Shown: positions 29,312-38,344 of the stretch, piece by piece | Numbering within the stretch: the first letter of the stretch is position 1 | Layout: each line of letters begins with the position of its first letter | Assembly: GCA_016709225.1 (NCBI GenBank) | Contig: JADJEE010000012.1 | Coordinates: forward strand, 2,461,501 to 2,525,500 | Source of the DNA: Deltaproteobacteria bacterium | GTDB lineage: Bacteria > Myxococcota_A > Polyangia > Nannocystales > Nannocystaceae | Length of the DNA stretch: 64,000 nt | Direction of reading: 5' to 3' | The notes under the pieces: model-generated | The model's database searches: none | Told to the model about the DNA's origin: nothing | What the model saw: the letters and a program-made list of their open reading frames with translations, nothing else | Program-made: the position numbers and the translations under genes

Positions 29312-30197
29312 TCGCCAGCGTGCTCGCCATCGCGATCGTCGGCGCCGCCCAGCCGCTGGCGCATGCATCGAGGGCCGCGGCGCCTTCGAAGCCCGCGGCG
29401 GCCGAGCGCGCCGCGGCCGAGCCCAGCGACCGCACCGATGCCCCGACGTGGGCCAATGTCGCGGTCGACACCTCGGGGGTCGGCGAGGCCGGCCCCGCGG
29501 TGCGTCGCCGCGTGCAGGAGCGCGCGGATGTCGTGCTGCGCAACGCCGGCGTGTTGCCGGGGCGCGGACCCGACGACCCCACCATCCGCGTGATCATCCG
29601 CGAAGTGCAGGGCGAGCGACCGGGGTGGTCGTACCGCGTGTTCACCGACGCAGGTCAGGGTGACGCCACCGCGGAGGACAGCTGCGACCTGTGCACCGAG
29701 ACCGAGCTCGTCGATGCGATCGAGGGCCGCGTGGCGATCATCGCCGCGGCCCTGCGATCCGCCGCCGAGCGGGCCGCAGCCGCGGGTGCGCCGGTGTCCA
29801 CGCAGCCGCCCCCGCCCCGCATCGCAGACCCCCAGGGCGAGCAGCCCCAGCCCCACGGTCGCGTCGGGCCCACCGGCAAGGCCGGCTTCGGCCCCACCGG
29901 CAAGGTCGGCTTCGGGTTGATCGGGGTCGGCGTTGGCGGCATCGTGGCCGGGGCCGTGCTCGCAGCCCTCCCTGCCCACCCCAAGCCGGGTGAGCCGCTG
30001 CGGGAGATCTATACCCAGCCCCCGGGCTATGCGCTGCTCGCCGCGGGCGGCACGGCGCTGGTGATCGGGACCGCGCTGGTGCTCGCCGATCGCTACGGTC
30101 GCAAGCGTCGTGGCCGCGCGGTTGCGCGACGCCCGTAGCGACATGGAACTCGCGGTGCTGATAGGCTGAAGTCCCCGAGAGGAGAGCCCAAGCACGC

Positions 30198-30590
30198 ATG
30201 CCCACGTGGAACGAGCTGCAAGACTACGCCCGATCGAAGTACGTCCTCGACGACGACGAAGAATCGTTCTTCTCGCTCGTGTTCCGCATGGATAGCGGAC
30301 GCACGCAGAAGATCCGCATCCGCCACTTCCAGGCCTTCGACGAGAGCTGGATCGAGTTCCGTAGCGTGGTGTGCAAGGGCGCCGAGATGCCGGCGAAGAT
30401 CGCCCTACGCAAGAACAACGAGTTCGCCATCGGTGCGCTCGCGCTCGACTCCGACGACGACTACGTGATGCTGCACAACGCGCCGCTGTCGACGATGGAC
30501 CCGGCCGAGTTCGACCGCCCGCTGCACGTGATCGCGGGTACCGCCGATCGACTCGAGAAGGACTACTCCGAGGGCAACGACGACTGGTAG
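30198..30590 (+). CDS. Small acidic protein, YbjN/CesT-chaperone-like in size and composition
   Basis: A 130-aa soluble acidic protein. It starts with a helix (MPTWNELQDYARSKYVLDDD), then beta-rich central strands (FFSLVFRMDSGRTQKIRIRHF, WIEFRSVVCKG, EFAIGALALDSDDDYVMLHNAP) and a final helix (AGTADRLEKDYSEGNDDW). This order is that of the YbjN / type III chaperone-like fold, but there is no signature, so it is recorded as hypothetical. A strong terminator follows at 30638-30680. Confidence 0.6.
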   Translation: MPTWNELQDYARSKYVLDDDEESFFSLVFRMDSGRTQKIRIRHFQAFDESWIEFRSVVCKGAEMPAKIALRKNNEFAIGALALDSDDDYVMLHNAPLSTMDPAEFDRPLHVIAGTADRLEKDYSEGNDDW

Positions 30591-30637
30591 TGACGGCCCA
30601 CCGGGGGTCCGCGGGTGCGGGCCTCCTCGGCCGCCAG

Positions 30638-30680
30638 AGGCCGCCTGCGCGCGCGAATTCGCGGCCGGGCGGCCTTTTTT
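30638..30680 (+). terminator. Rho-independent terminator
   Basis: AGGCCGCC (30638-30645) pairs with GGCGGCCT (30668-30675), directly followed by TTTTTT (the last paired T included). It ends the transcript of the small acidic gene. Confidence 0.8.
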
Positions 30681-30739
30681 GCATTCTGCGTCCGCGCCGG
30701 AGAACCGCCGACGCGCTGGGGCGTCTGCAGGAGACACCG

Positions 30740-31345
30740 ATGGCCGTGCATCAAGACCAGGTCCCGATCCAGCGCCCCTGCCCGGTCGATCTGCCCGAGA
30801 GCTTCCGCGCCGGCGCCCGCGAGCGACACTGCGACCACTGCAACAAGCGCGTGCACCTGCTGTCGAGCCTGACCGAGCGCGAGGCGCAGGCCTTCCTCGC
30901 CGCGGCCGCTGATCAGGACGTCTGCGTGACGTACCTGGTCGGCGCCGACGGTCGGATCGCGTTCCAGCCCGAGCCCACGATCGTGCCGGTGTCGTCGCTC
31001 TCGCGTCGCCGTGCGAGCGCCGTCGCGGTGGCGTCGCTGGGCGTGGCACTCGCCGCGTGTGCCCCCCACGAGCGCCCGCGCATCGACGACGTCGAGCCCG
31101 CGCTCACCCAGAGCGTCGGCCCGAGGATCCCCGACGCAGCCGAGCCGACGACCGACGAGCCCTGCGCCGGTGAGAAGCCGACCGTCGTGCCCGAGCACAC
31201 CATGATGGCGGGCGGCTTGATTGCCGAGCCGCCGCCGGTTCCCGAGCCGCCGCCCCCGGACCTGCGACCGCGGATGTTTGCGGGCGCGCCGCGGATCGTG
31301 CCGCCACCACAGACCAAGCGCGGCGCGATGAAGCGCATCGACTGA
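30740..31345 (+). CDS. Membrane protein with N-terminal CxxC motif, function unknown
   Basis: A 201-aa protein from ATG 30740 with a GGAG Shine-Dalgarno. Residues 1-50 hold a possible metal-binding site (RPCPVDLPESF...HCDHCNKRVHLLSSLTEREAQAF). A hydrophobic segment ASAVAVASLGVALAAC follows near residue 95, then a Pro-rich tail (EPPPVPEPPPPDL). The CDHC...VH motif before a transmembrane segment recurs in uncharacterised myxobacterial and Bacteroidetes proteins. Function unknown. Confidence 0.6.
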   Translation: MAVHQDQVPIQRPCPVDLPESFRAGARERHCDHCNKRVHLLSSLTEREAQAFLAAAADQDVCVTYLVGADGRIAFQPEPTIVPVSSLSRRRASAVAVASLGVALAACAPHERPRIDDVEPALTQSVGPRIPDAAEPTTDEPCAGEKPTVVPEHTMMAGGLIAEPPPVPEPPPPDLRPRMFAGAPRIVPPPQTKRGAMKRID

Positions 31346-31361
31346 GGCGCCCGCCCGCCCT

Positions 31362-34040
31362 TCACGGCGCGCTGATCGACCAGAAGTGCGCGGCCTCGTC
31401 GCCCTGCAGCACGATGGTGTGCACACCTTCGCGGGCGTGCGACTCGATCGCGGGTCGCTTGGCACCCGCGCGGCCGAGCGCCTGCACCCGCAGCACCGGA
31501 TGGGACGAACGCAGGGTGATGGTGCCCTCGATGGGTTCGCTGCGCAGCGGCAGCGTGCTGCCGGGGCCGGGCAACACCTGCGCGACACTCGACAGCAGCA
31601 GGCGGTGCGCGTCGACGATCGGTGCGCCATCGAGGCTGCTGACGGCGACGGCGACCTTGGGCGTCGTCATCGCGATCGTCACCGCCCCGAGTGCGATCGT
31701 GCGCCCGCCGAGCCAACCGGTCGCGAGCTGCGTGCGCGGCGTGTCGATCACGTGGGTGCCCGCGACCCAGTCACGCGTCATCTCGCCGGTGTCGGCGACG
31801 ACCTGCGTCGCGGCCGGCGACAGGTGATCGCGATCGACGTCGTCGAGCTCGATGGCCCCCGGCGGACTCGCAGCGTCGGTGTGCAGCCACGGTAGCTCGG
31901 GCGTGGCCGGCAGCCGCACGCGCACCTGGCTGTGCTCGACCAGGGTGCGCAGCGTGGCCGCGTTGCCGGCGTGCACGGGCCGACCGAACGCCGCCTCGCG
32001 ATCGAGTGCGAGCACGTAGCGATCCTTCGCGGGTTGCATGTCGCCGCGACGGTACAGCAGCGCCGCGGCGGGCATCATCGCCATGACCCCCGCGTCGTAC
32101 CAGCTGCACCAGATGTCGGGGTTCACCGGCGGCTCGATGGGGCTCTGCACGTACGCGTAGAGCATCATCGCGTCCCACTGCTGCAGCGCCGCGATGCCGG
32201 CGACGAGCGGCGGTCCGATGAAGCGATCACGCGCGGGCGCGGGCACGTTCCACTCGGTGACCGAGATCGGCTTGCCGAGCACCGCACCCATCGCCATGTG
32301 GTGGACGAAGTGCGACTCCACGTGGGGGTTGGTCGACAGCGTCTCGGGCGCGCCGTAGCTGTGCACGTCGACGAGATCGCCGGTGGTCAGTGACGGCAGG
32401 CTGTAGAAGCTCTCGTCGCCCCACAGCTGGGTGGTCGCGATCGGGCCGCGGTAGCCCATGCCGCGCAGCTGGGTGATCGAAGCGCCGAAGAACTCCGCCT
32501 CGATGTCCGCGAGCGCGAGCTTGGTGTTGCCACCCCGCCACGGCTCGACCGGCCGCGGGATGTCGAGCTTGGTGCGTGCGGCGAAGCGCTCGACCGCCGC
32601 CTCGAACATGCGGTGGTGCTCGGGTCGACCGGCGCCCGCCGTCATGAAGTGGCCAAAGTGATGCGAGATGTCGTTCTCGTTGGTGACCAGCACCGCGAGC
32701 ACGCCGGGATCATCGAGGTAGCGGCGCTTGGTGTAGCGGTTGGTGCGGTCGAGGTACTGCCGCGCGAAGCTCTGCATCGCGTCGGCGACCTGCGGGTTCA
32801 CGTAGTTGAAGCCCTGCGGCTTGCCGCCCTCGAGCTCGCGGAAGGCATCGATGCCATCACCGGGCTGGAACACGCGACCGACGTGCAGATCGAGCCACAC
32901 GTAGATGCCTTCGGCCTGTAGCGCCGCGACCCAGCGATCGATGCGCTCGAGCGCGGCGTCGTCGAGCGTGCGGGTGCTGCGACCGCGGGGCCCGAACACG
33001 TTGGGCTCGACCCACGCGGAGTCGTGGTGGTGGATCCGCACCAGGTTGAAGCCGAACGCCGCCAGCCGCTTGGCCTGCCGCTCGATGTCGGCGTCCTGCG
33101 CGACGAACAGCGCGTAGGCGGCGACGTTGGTGCCCCAGAAGCGCTTGCGCACGCCCGCGCGCACGAAGCCGCCGTCGACCGCATCGATCTCGACCGGGCC
33201 GTGGACCCCCGCCGGCACGTCGTCGGCGTTGAGGAACGAGAGATCGACCGGCACGTCGTCGTAGGGCAGCGTGTCGGCGTGCCAGCGCGCGGGGTCCATC
33301 TCGGCGTAGCGCGCAGTCGCGGACGCGCGCCATCGGCCGTCGTCGGGCAGCACGATCCGCATCGTCAGGGTCTCGTCGCCCGCGGGCAAGCTGCCGGCAT
33401 ACAGGCCGAACTGCATCGCCGACGCGGTGGTGTCGTACTGCAGGAACGCGGGCGCACGATCGAGCTCGAAGCGGAGCTCGCCGCGACCACTGTCCCAGCG
33501 GAACCCGCGTTGCTCGGCCAGCGCCTCGGGCGTACCCGAGGCGGCACCGAGCGTGCGCGGGTCGGCGCGCAGATCGAGCTGAAGACCGCCGCCGGAGACC
33601 CCAGGCACCTCGCGCTCGGCGTGACTGCGCAGCTCGATGAGCGCGCCATTGCCCCCCGGCAGCGGCTGCGCGTGCACCTCGATCCGCAGGCCCAACGGCG
33701 CCGCCTCGACGGCGAAGTCGACCGCACCCTCGCGCACCCGCACGTCCTTCAGCTCGGGATCGTACGAGGCTCCGTTCGCGCCGCCGAAGCGAAAGCGCGA
33801 GACCAACACGTCGGCGTGATTGAAGCGCACGCGGACGTGACCGGCGTCGTCGAGCTCGACGGTCCAGCTGGCGTCCGCGACGACGACGTCGCCGTGGCGC
33901 TCGGTGTCACCGCCATCGTCGTCGGCCGCTCGCTCGCCGCCGCCGCTGCCGCCCTCGCCGCAGCGTCCGGCGCACTGCGAGCTGCAGGCGAGCACCGGCA
34001 GCAAGAGCGCGGCCAACCATCGCAGGCGCGAGCGCGTCAT
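31362..34040 (-). CDS. Glycoside-hydrolase-like lipoprotein (TIM-barrel, clan A type)
   Basis: An 892-aa protein. The signal peptide ends at LLPVLAC (lipobox), then a Cys/Gly-rich linker. After an N-terminal beta-sandwich-like region the TIM barrel begins near residue 285 (KRFWGTNVAAYALF, GFNLVRIHHHD). Catalytic candidates are Glu in AVLVTNENDISHH (acid/base) and Glu in ISVTEWNVP (nucleophile), as in clan-A hydrolases such as GH5. A C-terminal beta domain follows. It probably attacks a polysaccharide at the cell surface; substrate unknown. It starts 3 bp after the caspase-like gene, so they are likely co-transcribed. Confidence 0.75.
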   Translation of the reverse strand: MTRSRLRWLAALLLPVLACSSQCAGRCGEGGSGGGERAADDDGGDTERHGDVVVADASWTVELDDAGHVRVRFNHADVLVSRFRFGGANGASYDPELKDVRVREGAVDFAVEAAPLGLRIEVHAQPLPGGNGALIELRSHAEREVPGVSGGGLQLDLRADPRTLGAASGTPEALAEQRGFRWDSGRGELRFELDRAPAFLQYDTTASAMQFGLYAGSLPAGDETLTMRIVLPDDGRWRASATARYAEMDPARWHADTLPYDDVPVDLSFLNADDVPAGVHGPVEIDAVDGGFVRAGVRKRFWGTNVAAYALFVAQDADIERQAKRLAAFGFNLVRIHHHDSAWVEPNVFGPRGRSTRTLDDAALERIDRWVAALQAEGIYVWLDLHVGRVFQPGDGIDAFRELEGGKPQGFNYVNPQVADAMQSFARQYLDRTNRYTKRRYLDDPGVLAVLVTNENDISHHFGHFMTAGAGRPEHHRMFEAAVERFAARTKLDIPRPVEPWRGGNTKLALADIEAEFFGASITQLRGMGYRGPIATTQLWGDESFYSLPSLTTGDLVDVHSYGAPETLSTNPHVESHFVHHMAMGAVLGKPISVTEWNVPAPARDRFIGPPLVAGIAALQQWDAMMLYAYVQSPIEPPVNPDIWCSWYDAGVMAMMPAAALLYRRGDMQPAKDRYVLALDREAAFGRPVHAGNAATLRTLVEHSQVRVRLPATPELPWLHTDAASPPGAIELDDVDRDHLSPAATQVVADTGEMTRDWVAGTHVIDTPRTQLATGWLGGRTIALGAVTIAMTTPKVAVAVSSLDGAPIVDAHRLLLSSVAQVLPGPGSTLPLRSEPIEGTITLRSSHPVLRVQALGRAGAKRPAIESHAREGVHTIVLQGDEAAHFWSISAP

Positions 34041-34043
34041 GCC

Positions 34044-35477
34044 TCAGTAGGGCCGATCGGAGCCGAAGATGCGCAGCTCCAGCTCGTCGGCCGCGCGCGC
34101 GACCTGGTAGGCCAGCGCCGCGATGTCGGTGTCGGTCGCGTGGGCCTGCGGCAGGAAGCCCTGCACCACGATGTCGGGCATGTCGTTCTTGCCGCGCACG
34201 AGCGCGACGCGAGCGAAGCCCGGCACGCCGATCGGCAGCAGCAATACCTCGGGCTCGACCAGTCGACTCAGCTCGCCGACCTCGGCCTCGACCCCCACCA
34301 GCGGGCGACCCTCGATGAACTCGTGGGTCGCGAGGCGCACGAACAGCCGCACCACGTGTCGGCGACCGCCGGCGAGCGGCAGCCGGATCTCGACGAAGTT
34401 CTCCTGCTCGCGCCACACGCCGCTCAGCAGGTCCGAGATGTTCTGCACCCGCGGCAGCATCTCGTCCTTGCGCGCGCCCTCGACCGCGGGCGGCTGCTGA
34501 CCCTGCTCCGGTAGCGGTGGGATCGGCGTGTCGGCCAGCACGTAGCGCGCGACGAGATCGTCGAAGTCGGTGTCGGTGTCCTCGTGGGTCTGCAGGAACT
34601 CCACCGCGCGATCGATCGTCACCGGTCGCCCCCAGCCGACCACCAGCGGATGCCCACCGAGGGCGCCGCGCCAGGTGCGGGCGAACGAGCCGGTGTAGCA
34701 GGCACCGAACACCATCAGCCGCAGGCCCGGCGAGACCTTCGCCGTCTCGACATCGCCGGGCGCGACCAACGAACCATCGCAACACTCGACGCGACCGTCG
34801 TCGTGGCCGTGCGCGCTCCAGTAGATGCCCGCCGGCACCAGCCCCTCGACGCCCTCACCCTGGCCGTACAGCGCGTCGAGGAAGTCCTGCTTGCCGCCCT
34901 GCGGATCGAGCACGACCGTGAAGCCGTGCTTGCGCAGCAGCTCGATGTCATCCTGGATCTGCTCGGTCTCGCGACGCACCATCATCTGATCGGTGTCCCG
35001 CGCGACCCGCAGGCCGAAGATGAAGAGGAACGACTTGCCGTCGCCGATGCCGGAGGCGAGCGGTGGCAACGTCTCACGCACCGACGGATCATCGCCGCGG
35101 CCGCGGCTGCCCCAGTGCTTGGGCTGACTGTCGCCCCACGCACTCGGCGCGGACGCAGGCGCCTCGGAGGGGCTCGGGGTGAGCGCGGCGCCCTCGACCA
35201 CGGTGAGCGTGGGCGGTGTCGCGTCGGCGGACGGTGCGTCGGCGGACGGTGCGTCGGCGGACGGTGCGTCGGCGGATGGTGCGTCGGCCGGCGCAGGCGT
35301 CGACGTGCTCTCGGGTGACGCCACGGCGGCCGCTCCCGCCGACTTCGCGCGGGCCTGGGCCTTCAGCTCGCGTCGCCGCGTGTTGTACTCGAGCGTGGTG
35401 ATGTTGCCGGCCTTGTGCTCTTCCCAGATCTGATCGAGCGCGGCTTGCAGCTGCGTGTCGTCGTCGTCATCAGCCAT
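34044..35477 (-). CDS. Candidate caspase-fold (C14/CHAT-like) protein with SHOCT-like N-terminus
   Basis: A 477-aa protein from ATG 35477; the longer frame upstream lies in the next gene. The N-terminus (QAALDQIWEEHKAGNITTLEYNTRRREL) resembles a SHOCT oligomerisation motif. Residues ~60-90 are four tandem DAPSA units. From ~150 there is a Rossmann-like beta/alpha core with AGIYWSAHGHDDG (candidate catalytic His) and LRLMVFGACYTGSFARTW (candidate catalytic Cys), spaced as in caspase/metacaspase and CHAT proteases. The C-terminal 200 residues are unassigned. No signal peptide. The family call is from motif recognition only. Confidence 0.55.
   Translation of the reverse strand: MADDDDDTQLQAALDQIWEEHKAGNITTLEYNTRRRELKAQARAKSAGAAAVASPESTSTPAPADAPSADAPSADAPSADAPSADATPPTLTVVEGAALTPSPSEAPASAPSAWGDSQPKHWGSRGRGDDPSVRETLPPLASGIGDGKSFLFIFGLRVARDTDQMMVRRETEQIQDDIELLRKHGFTVVLDPQGGKQDFLDALYGQGEGVEGLVPAGIYWSAHGHDDGRVECCDGSLVAPGDVETAKVSPGLRLMVFGACYTGSFARTWRGALGGHPLVVGWGRPVTIDRAVEFLQTHEDTDTDFDDLVARYVLADTPIPPLPEQGQQPPAVEGARKDEMLPRVQNISDLLSGVWREQENFVEIRLPLAGGRRHVVRLFVRLATHEFIEGRPLVGVEAEVGELSRLVEPEVLLLPIGVPGFARVALVRGKNDMPDIVVQGFLPQAHATDTDIAALAYQVARAADELELRIFGSDRPY
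35222..35288. repeat. 15-bp in-frame tandem repeats encoding DAPSA
   Basis: Four tandem 15-bp units on the + strand (GCGTCGGCGGACGGT type, the last slightly diverged) encode Asp-Ala-Pro-Ser-Ala repeats in the caspase-like protein's linker. Near-identical units indicate recent slippage or expansion. Confidence 0.8.
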
Positions 35478-35518
35478 GAGGGGCTCCGTGCGATGCAGTC
35501 GAAGGTGGGGGTGCGCGC

Positions 35519-36709
35519 CTACTTCGACGGCGCCGGGCCGGCCGGGCGGTCGGTCTGGAACTGCTTGCCGAAGTAGTAGTTCAAGCTGCCGCCGAAATAG
35601 AAGCCCGTGTTCCAGCCGCCGGTCAAGGTGATCCCGAAGACATCCTTGATGATCAAGCGTGCCGAGAGCGCGAGGTTCACGATCGGGATCACCGGCGGCA
35701 GGTCGTGGTTCTTCTTGCGGTAGCCGAACTTCTCGAGGTCCTGGACGTTGCAGTGGTCCGCGCCGCAGTTCGCATACCCCTGGGGATTGGGTCGCGAGAG
35801 GTTGTTGGGATCGAAGTTCGGATCCGCGTTGGTCTCGCTGGGGTCGTAGCGCGGGGTGCAGCGGTTGAAATCCGCGAGGTCCTTGGTGGTCTGGCACGAG
35901 TTTGCGGTCTCGGTGCCGTTCTTGAAGCCGCCCGGTGCGGCTCCGAGCGCGGTCTGCCACACGCCACCGAACACGACACCGAGCCCGAGTCCGCCGCCGC
36001 CACCGATGCCGAACTCGACGTCGTCGCGCACGACGATCGGCGCGCGCGCGATGAAGTCGGCCTCGATCACGAGCATGTCGAGCTTCACCTCGGTGTAGTC
36101 GGCGCCGCCGTTGCCTCCGGCGAGCGCAGCCTGGCCCTTGTCGAGCCACAACGCGTCCGGCGTATGCAGCCGCTGATACCCGGCGACGCCGACGATGTCG
36201 AGGATCCGCGACTGCCGGTAGACATACTCGAGCGCCGTGTAGAAGTTGCAGCCCTTGGTCTTGAGCAGGCCACGCTCGGCCGCGAAGTTGCCGATGCTCT
36301 CGCCGCGACACAGCGAATTGGCGTGGCTGTCGAGGTAGCGCGCGAGGATCCACGTCGGCACCACGGTGATGCCACCGCGCACGCCGATGCCGTGGCGGTT
36401 GAACTGCGCGGTGCGGGCCCGACCACGCTCCTCGTGCAGGGTCACCGGATGGTCGCCGTCGTCGGTGGGGTCTGCGGGCGGCGTGACCTCGGATGTGGGC
36501 TCGGGCGGCGGCGGCTCGGCAACCGTCGGGGTGCCCGATTCCGGCGCCTTCGACGAGGTGGCCTCGAACGGCGGCGGTTCCTCGGCGGCGGGTTCGCCCT
36601 CGGGCGCCACCATCGGATAGCCCGGCGGGTCCATCGGATGGGCCGCCGCGTCGACGGGGGCCAACACGGCCATCGTCACGGACAAGGCAAGCAAGGGCCG
36701 TAGCATCAT
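35519..36709 (-). CDS. Outer-membrane beta-barrel-like protein
   Basis: A 396-aa protein. The signal peptide PLLALSVTMAVLAPVDAAAH is followed by a Pro/Glu-rich segment to residue ~95. The rest has alternating strands with aromatic ends and Gly-rich turns (HGIGVRGGITVVPTWIL, DVEFGIGGGGGLGLGVVFGGVW, GITLTGGWNTGFYFGGSLNYYFG), as in outer-membrane barrels. The loop around residues 265-330 is Cys/Asn-rich. Function unknown. The gene lies 41 bp upstream of the caspase-like gene on the same strand. Confidence 0.65.
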   Translation of the reverse strand: MMLRPLLALSVTMAVLAPVDAAAHPMDPPGYPMVAPEGEPAAEEPPPFEATSSKAPESGTPTVAEPPPPEPTSEVTPPADPTDDGDHPVTLHEERGRARTAQFNRHGIGVRGGITVVPTWILARYLDSHANSLCRGESIGNFAAERGLLKTKGCNFYTALEYVYRQSRILDIVGVAGYQRLHTPDALWLDKGQAALAGGNGGADYTEVKLDMLVIEADFIARAPIVVRDDVEFGIGGGGGLGLGVVFGGVWQTALGAAPGGFKNGTETANSCQTTKDLADFNRCTPRYDPSETNADPNFDPNNLSRPNPQGYANCGADHCNVQDLEKFGYRKKNHDLPPVIPIVNLALSARLIIKDVFGITLTGGWNTGFYFGGSLNYYFGKQFQTDRPAGPAPSK

Positions 36710-36740
36710 CGCCCGATCATAGGCATGGATGCCTACGGGG

Positions 36741-38171
36741 CTACAACCGGATTGTGCGCCACGACTTGCCGTAGAACTTCGTCGCCATCACCAATCCGAG
36801 CAGGTTGGTGTACACGGCCGCCGCCACCCACACGCCCTCGAGGCCGTAACCGAGATGCGGTCCGAGCAACCATGACAAGGGCACCAGACAGCCGAAGTGG
36901 AGGCCGAACTCGACCATTGCGACGAAGTTGTTCGCGCCTGCGCCGTACAGTGCCTGCGCGAGCACGAGCCCGGTGACCATCATCGGTAGACCCGCCACCA
37001 CCAGCCGCAGCGACGGCGCCGCGGCGATGCGCACCGCGGGGTCGTTGGGCGCGAGCAGCCCGATGATCTGTTCAGGGATGGCCAGGAACAACACGCCGAC
37101 CACGCTCATCGCGTAGATCCCCACGCGCACGGATTCCCACCCGTAGCGGGCCGCGAGGTTGGGCTTACCCGCGCCCAGGCTCTGGCTCACCGCGGTCGCG
37201 GTCGCGGTTCCGAACGCGATCGCCGGCATGAAGCACAGCGCGGCGGTGTCCATGATCGCCTTGGTCGCGGCCGTCATGGTGTTGGTGCCGTCGTCGCGCG
37301 CCGCATCGATGTCGCCGACGAACTTCATGAACAGCGCGAAGCCGGCCATGAGGATCACCGTCGCGCTGCCCGAGGGCACCATCAGCTTGACGATGCGACC
37401 CATGATGAGAGGGTCGATCTTGGCGCGCAGCACCCGGTAGTTCGCTCGGATGTCGCGCCGAAGCGTCGAGCCGATCATGATCAGCATGCCCATGTACGTG
37501 CTGATCGCCGAGGCGATCGCAGCGCCCGAGAGCTCGAGTCGTGGGATGCCGAGCGTCTCGTTGCCGTAGATCAGCAGGTAGTTCATGCCGATGTTGGCGA
37601 AGTTCATCACCAGCGCGGCGTACAGGTGTACCCACGTGCGACCGAGGCCGTCGTAGAAGGCCTTGAACGCGAACGTGATGACCATGCCGGGCACGCCCAT
37701 CATGCGGATCTGCGTGTACGCGACCCCGATCCTGCGCTGCTCCTCGCTGGCACTCGCGAGGAAGTCGATGCCCGCGGGCGTGATGTAGTAGCCGAAGATG
37801 CCGCCGAACAGACCCAACGCGACCGACAGCAGCGCGGCGTTGTAGAGCGCCTCGCCGGCCTTGGGCAGATCGCCCTCGGCGTAGCGCCGCGCGACCATGG
37901 CCTGCGCACCGACGCCGAGCGCCGCGAAGAAGCCACCGACGGCCCAGAACAGCGGCATACCGAGGCCCAACGCCGCCTGCGACGCGGTCGCGGTGGCACC
38001 ATCGAGGTAGCCGACCATGAGCGTGTCGAAGTAGTTCACGAAGAACTGGGTGATCATCGCCAGCATCACCCACGAGCCGATGCGGAACACCCGTCGCACC
38101 AGCGGCATCTCCAGCGCCAGCTTGAACACGCGGGGCGGCGCGTCATCGAGATCGGTCAATGCGTGCGCCAA
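36741..38171 (-). CDS. MATE-family multidrug/metabolite efflux transporter
   Basis: A 476-aa inner-membrane protein with about twelve hydrophobic helices. MATE signatures include TLMVGYLDGATATASQAALG near residue 50 and PAIAFGTATATAVSQSLGAGKPNLA near 318, the mirrored element in the second half. It should exchange Na+ or H+ for a substrate; the substrate is unknown. It starts 173 bp before the stop of the TlpA-like gene, and that gap shows no gene. Confidence 0.88.
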   Translation of the reverse strand: MAHALTDLDDAPPRVFKLALEMPLVRRVFRIGSWVMLAMITQFFVNYFDTLMVGYLDGATATASQAALGLGMPLFWAVGGFFAALGVGAQAMVARRYAEGDLPKAGEALYNAALLSVALGLFGGIFGYYITPAGIDFLASASEEQRRIGVAYTQIRMMGVPGMVITFAFKAFYDGLGRTWVHLYAALVMNFANIGMNYLLIYGNETLGIPRLELSGAAIASAISTYMGMLIMIGSTLRRDIRANYRVLRAKIDPLIMGRIVKLMVPSGSATVILMAGFALFMKFVGDIDAARDDGTNTMTAATKAIMDTAALCFMPAIAFGTATATAVSQSLGAGKPNLAARYGWESVRVGIYAMSVVGVLFLAIPEQIIGLLAPNDPAVRIAAAPSLRLVVAGLPMMVTGLVLAQALYGAGANNFVAMVEFGLHFGCLVPLSWLLGPHLGYGLEGVWVAAAVYTNLLGLVMATKFYGKSWRTIRL

Positions 38172-38344
38172 ACGGTTGCCTCGGTGCCGGACTGGCTGTA
38201 CCCCAGTGAACGCAAGGGAACAAGGCGCCTGGCGTCAATTCACGTCACTTCCACACGGCCGCGGTTGGGCCGTACGACGACGCCACGATGCGCTCGTCGT
38301 CGCATGCGACGACGCGCGAGCGCCCGCGCCGCGCCGGGCAAAGC

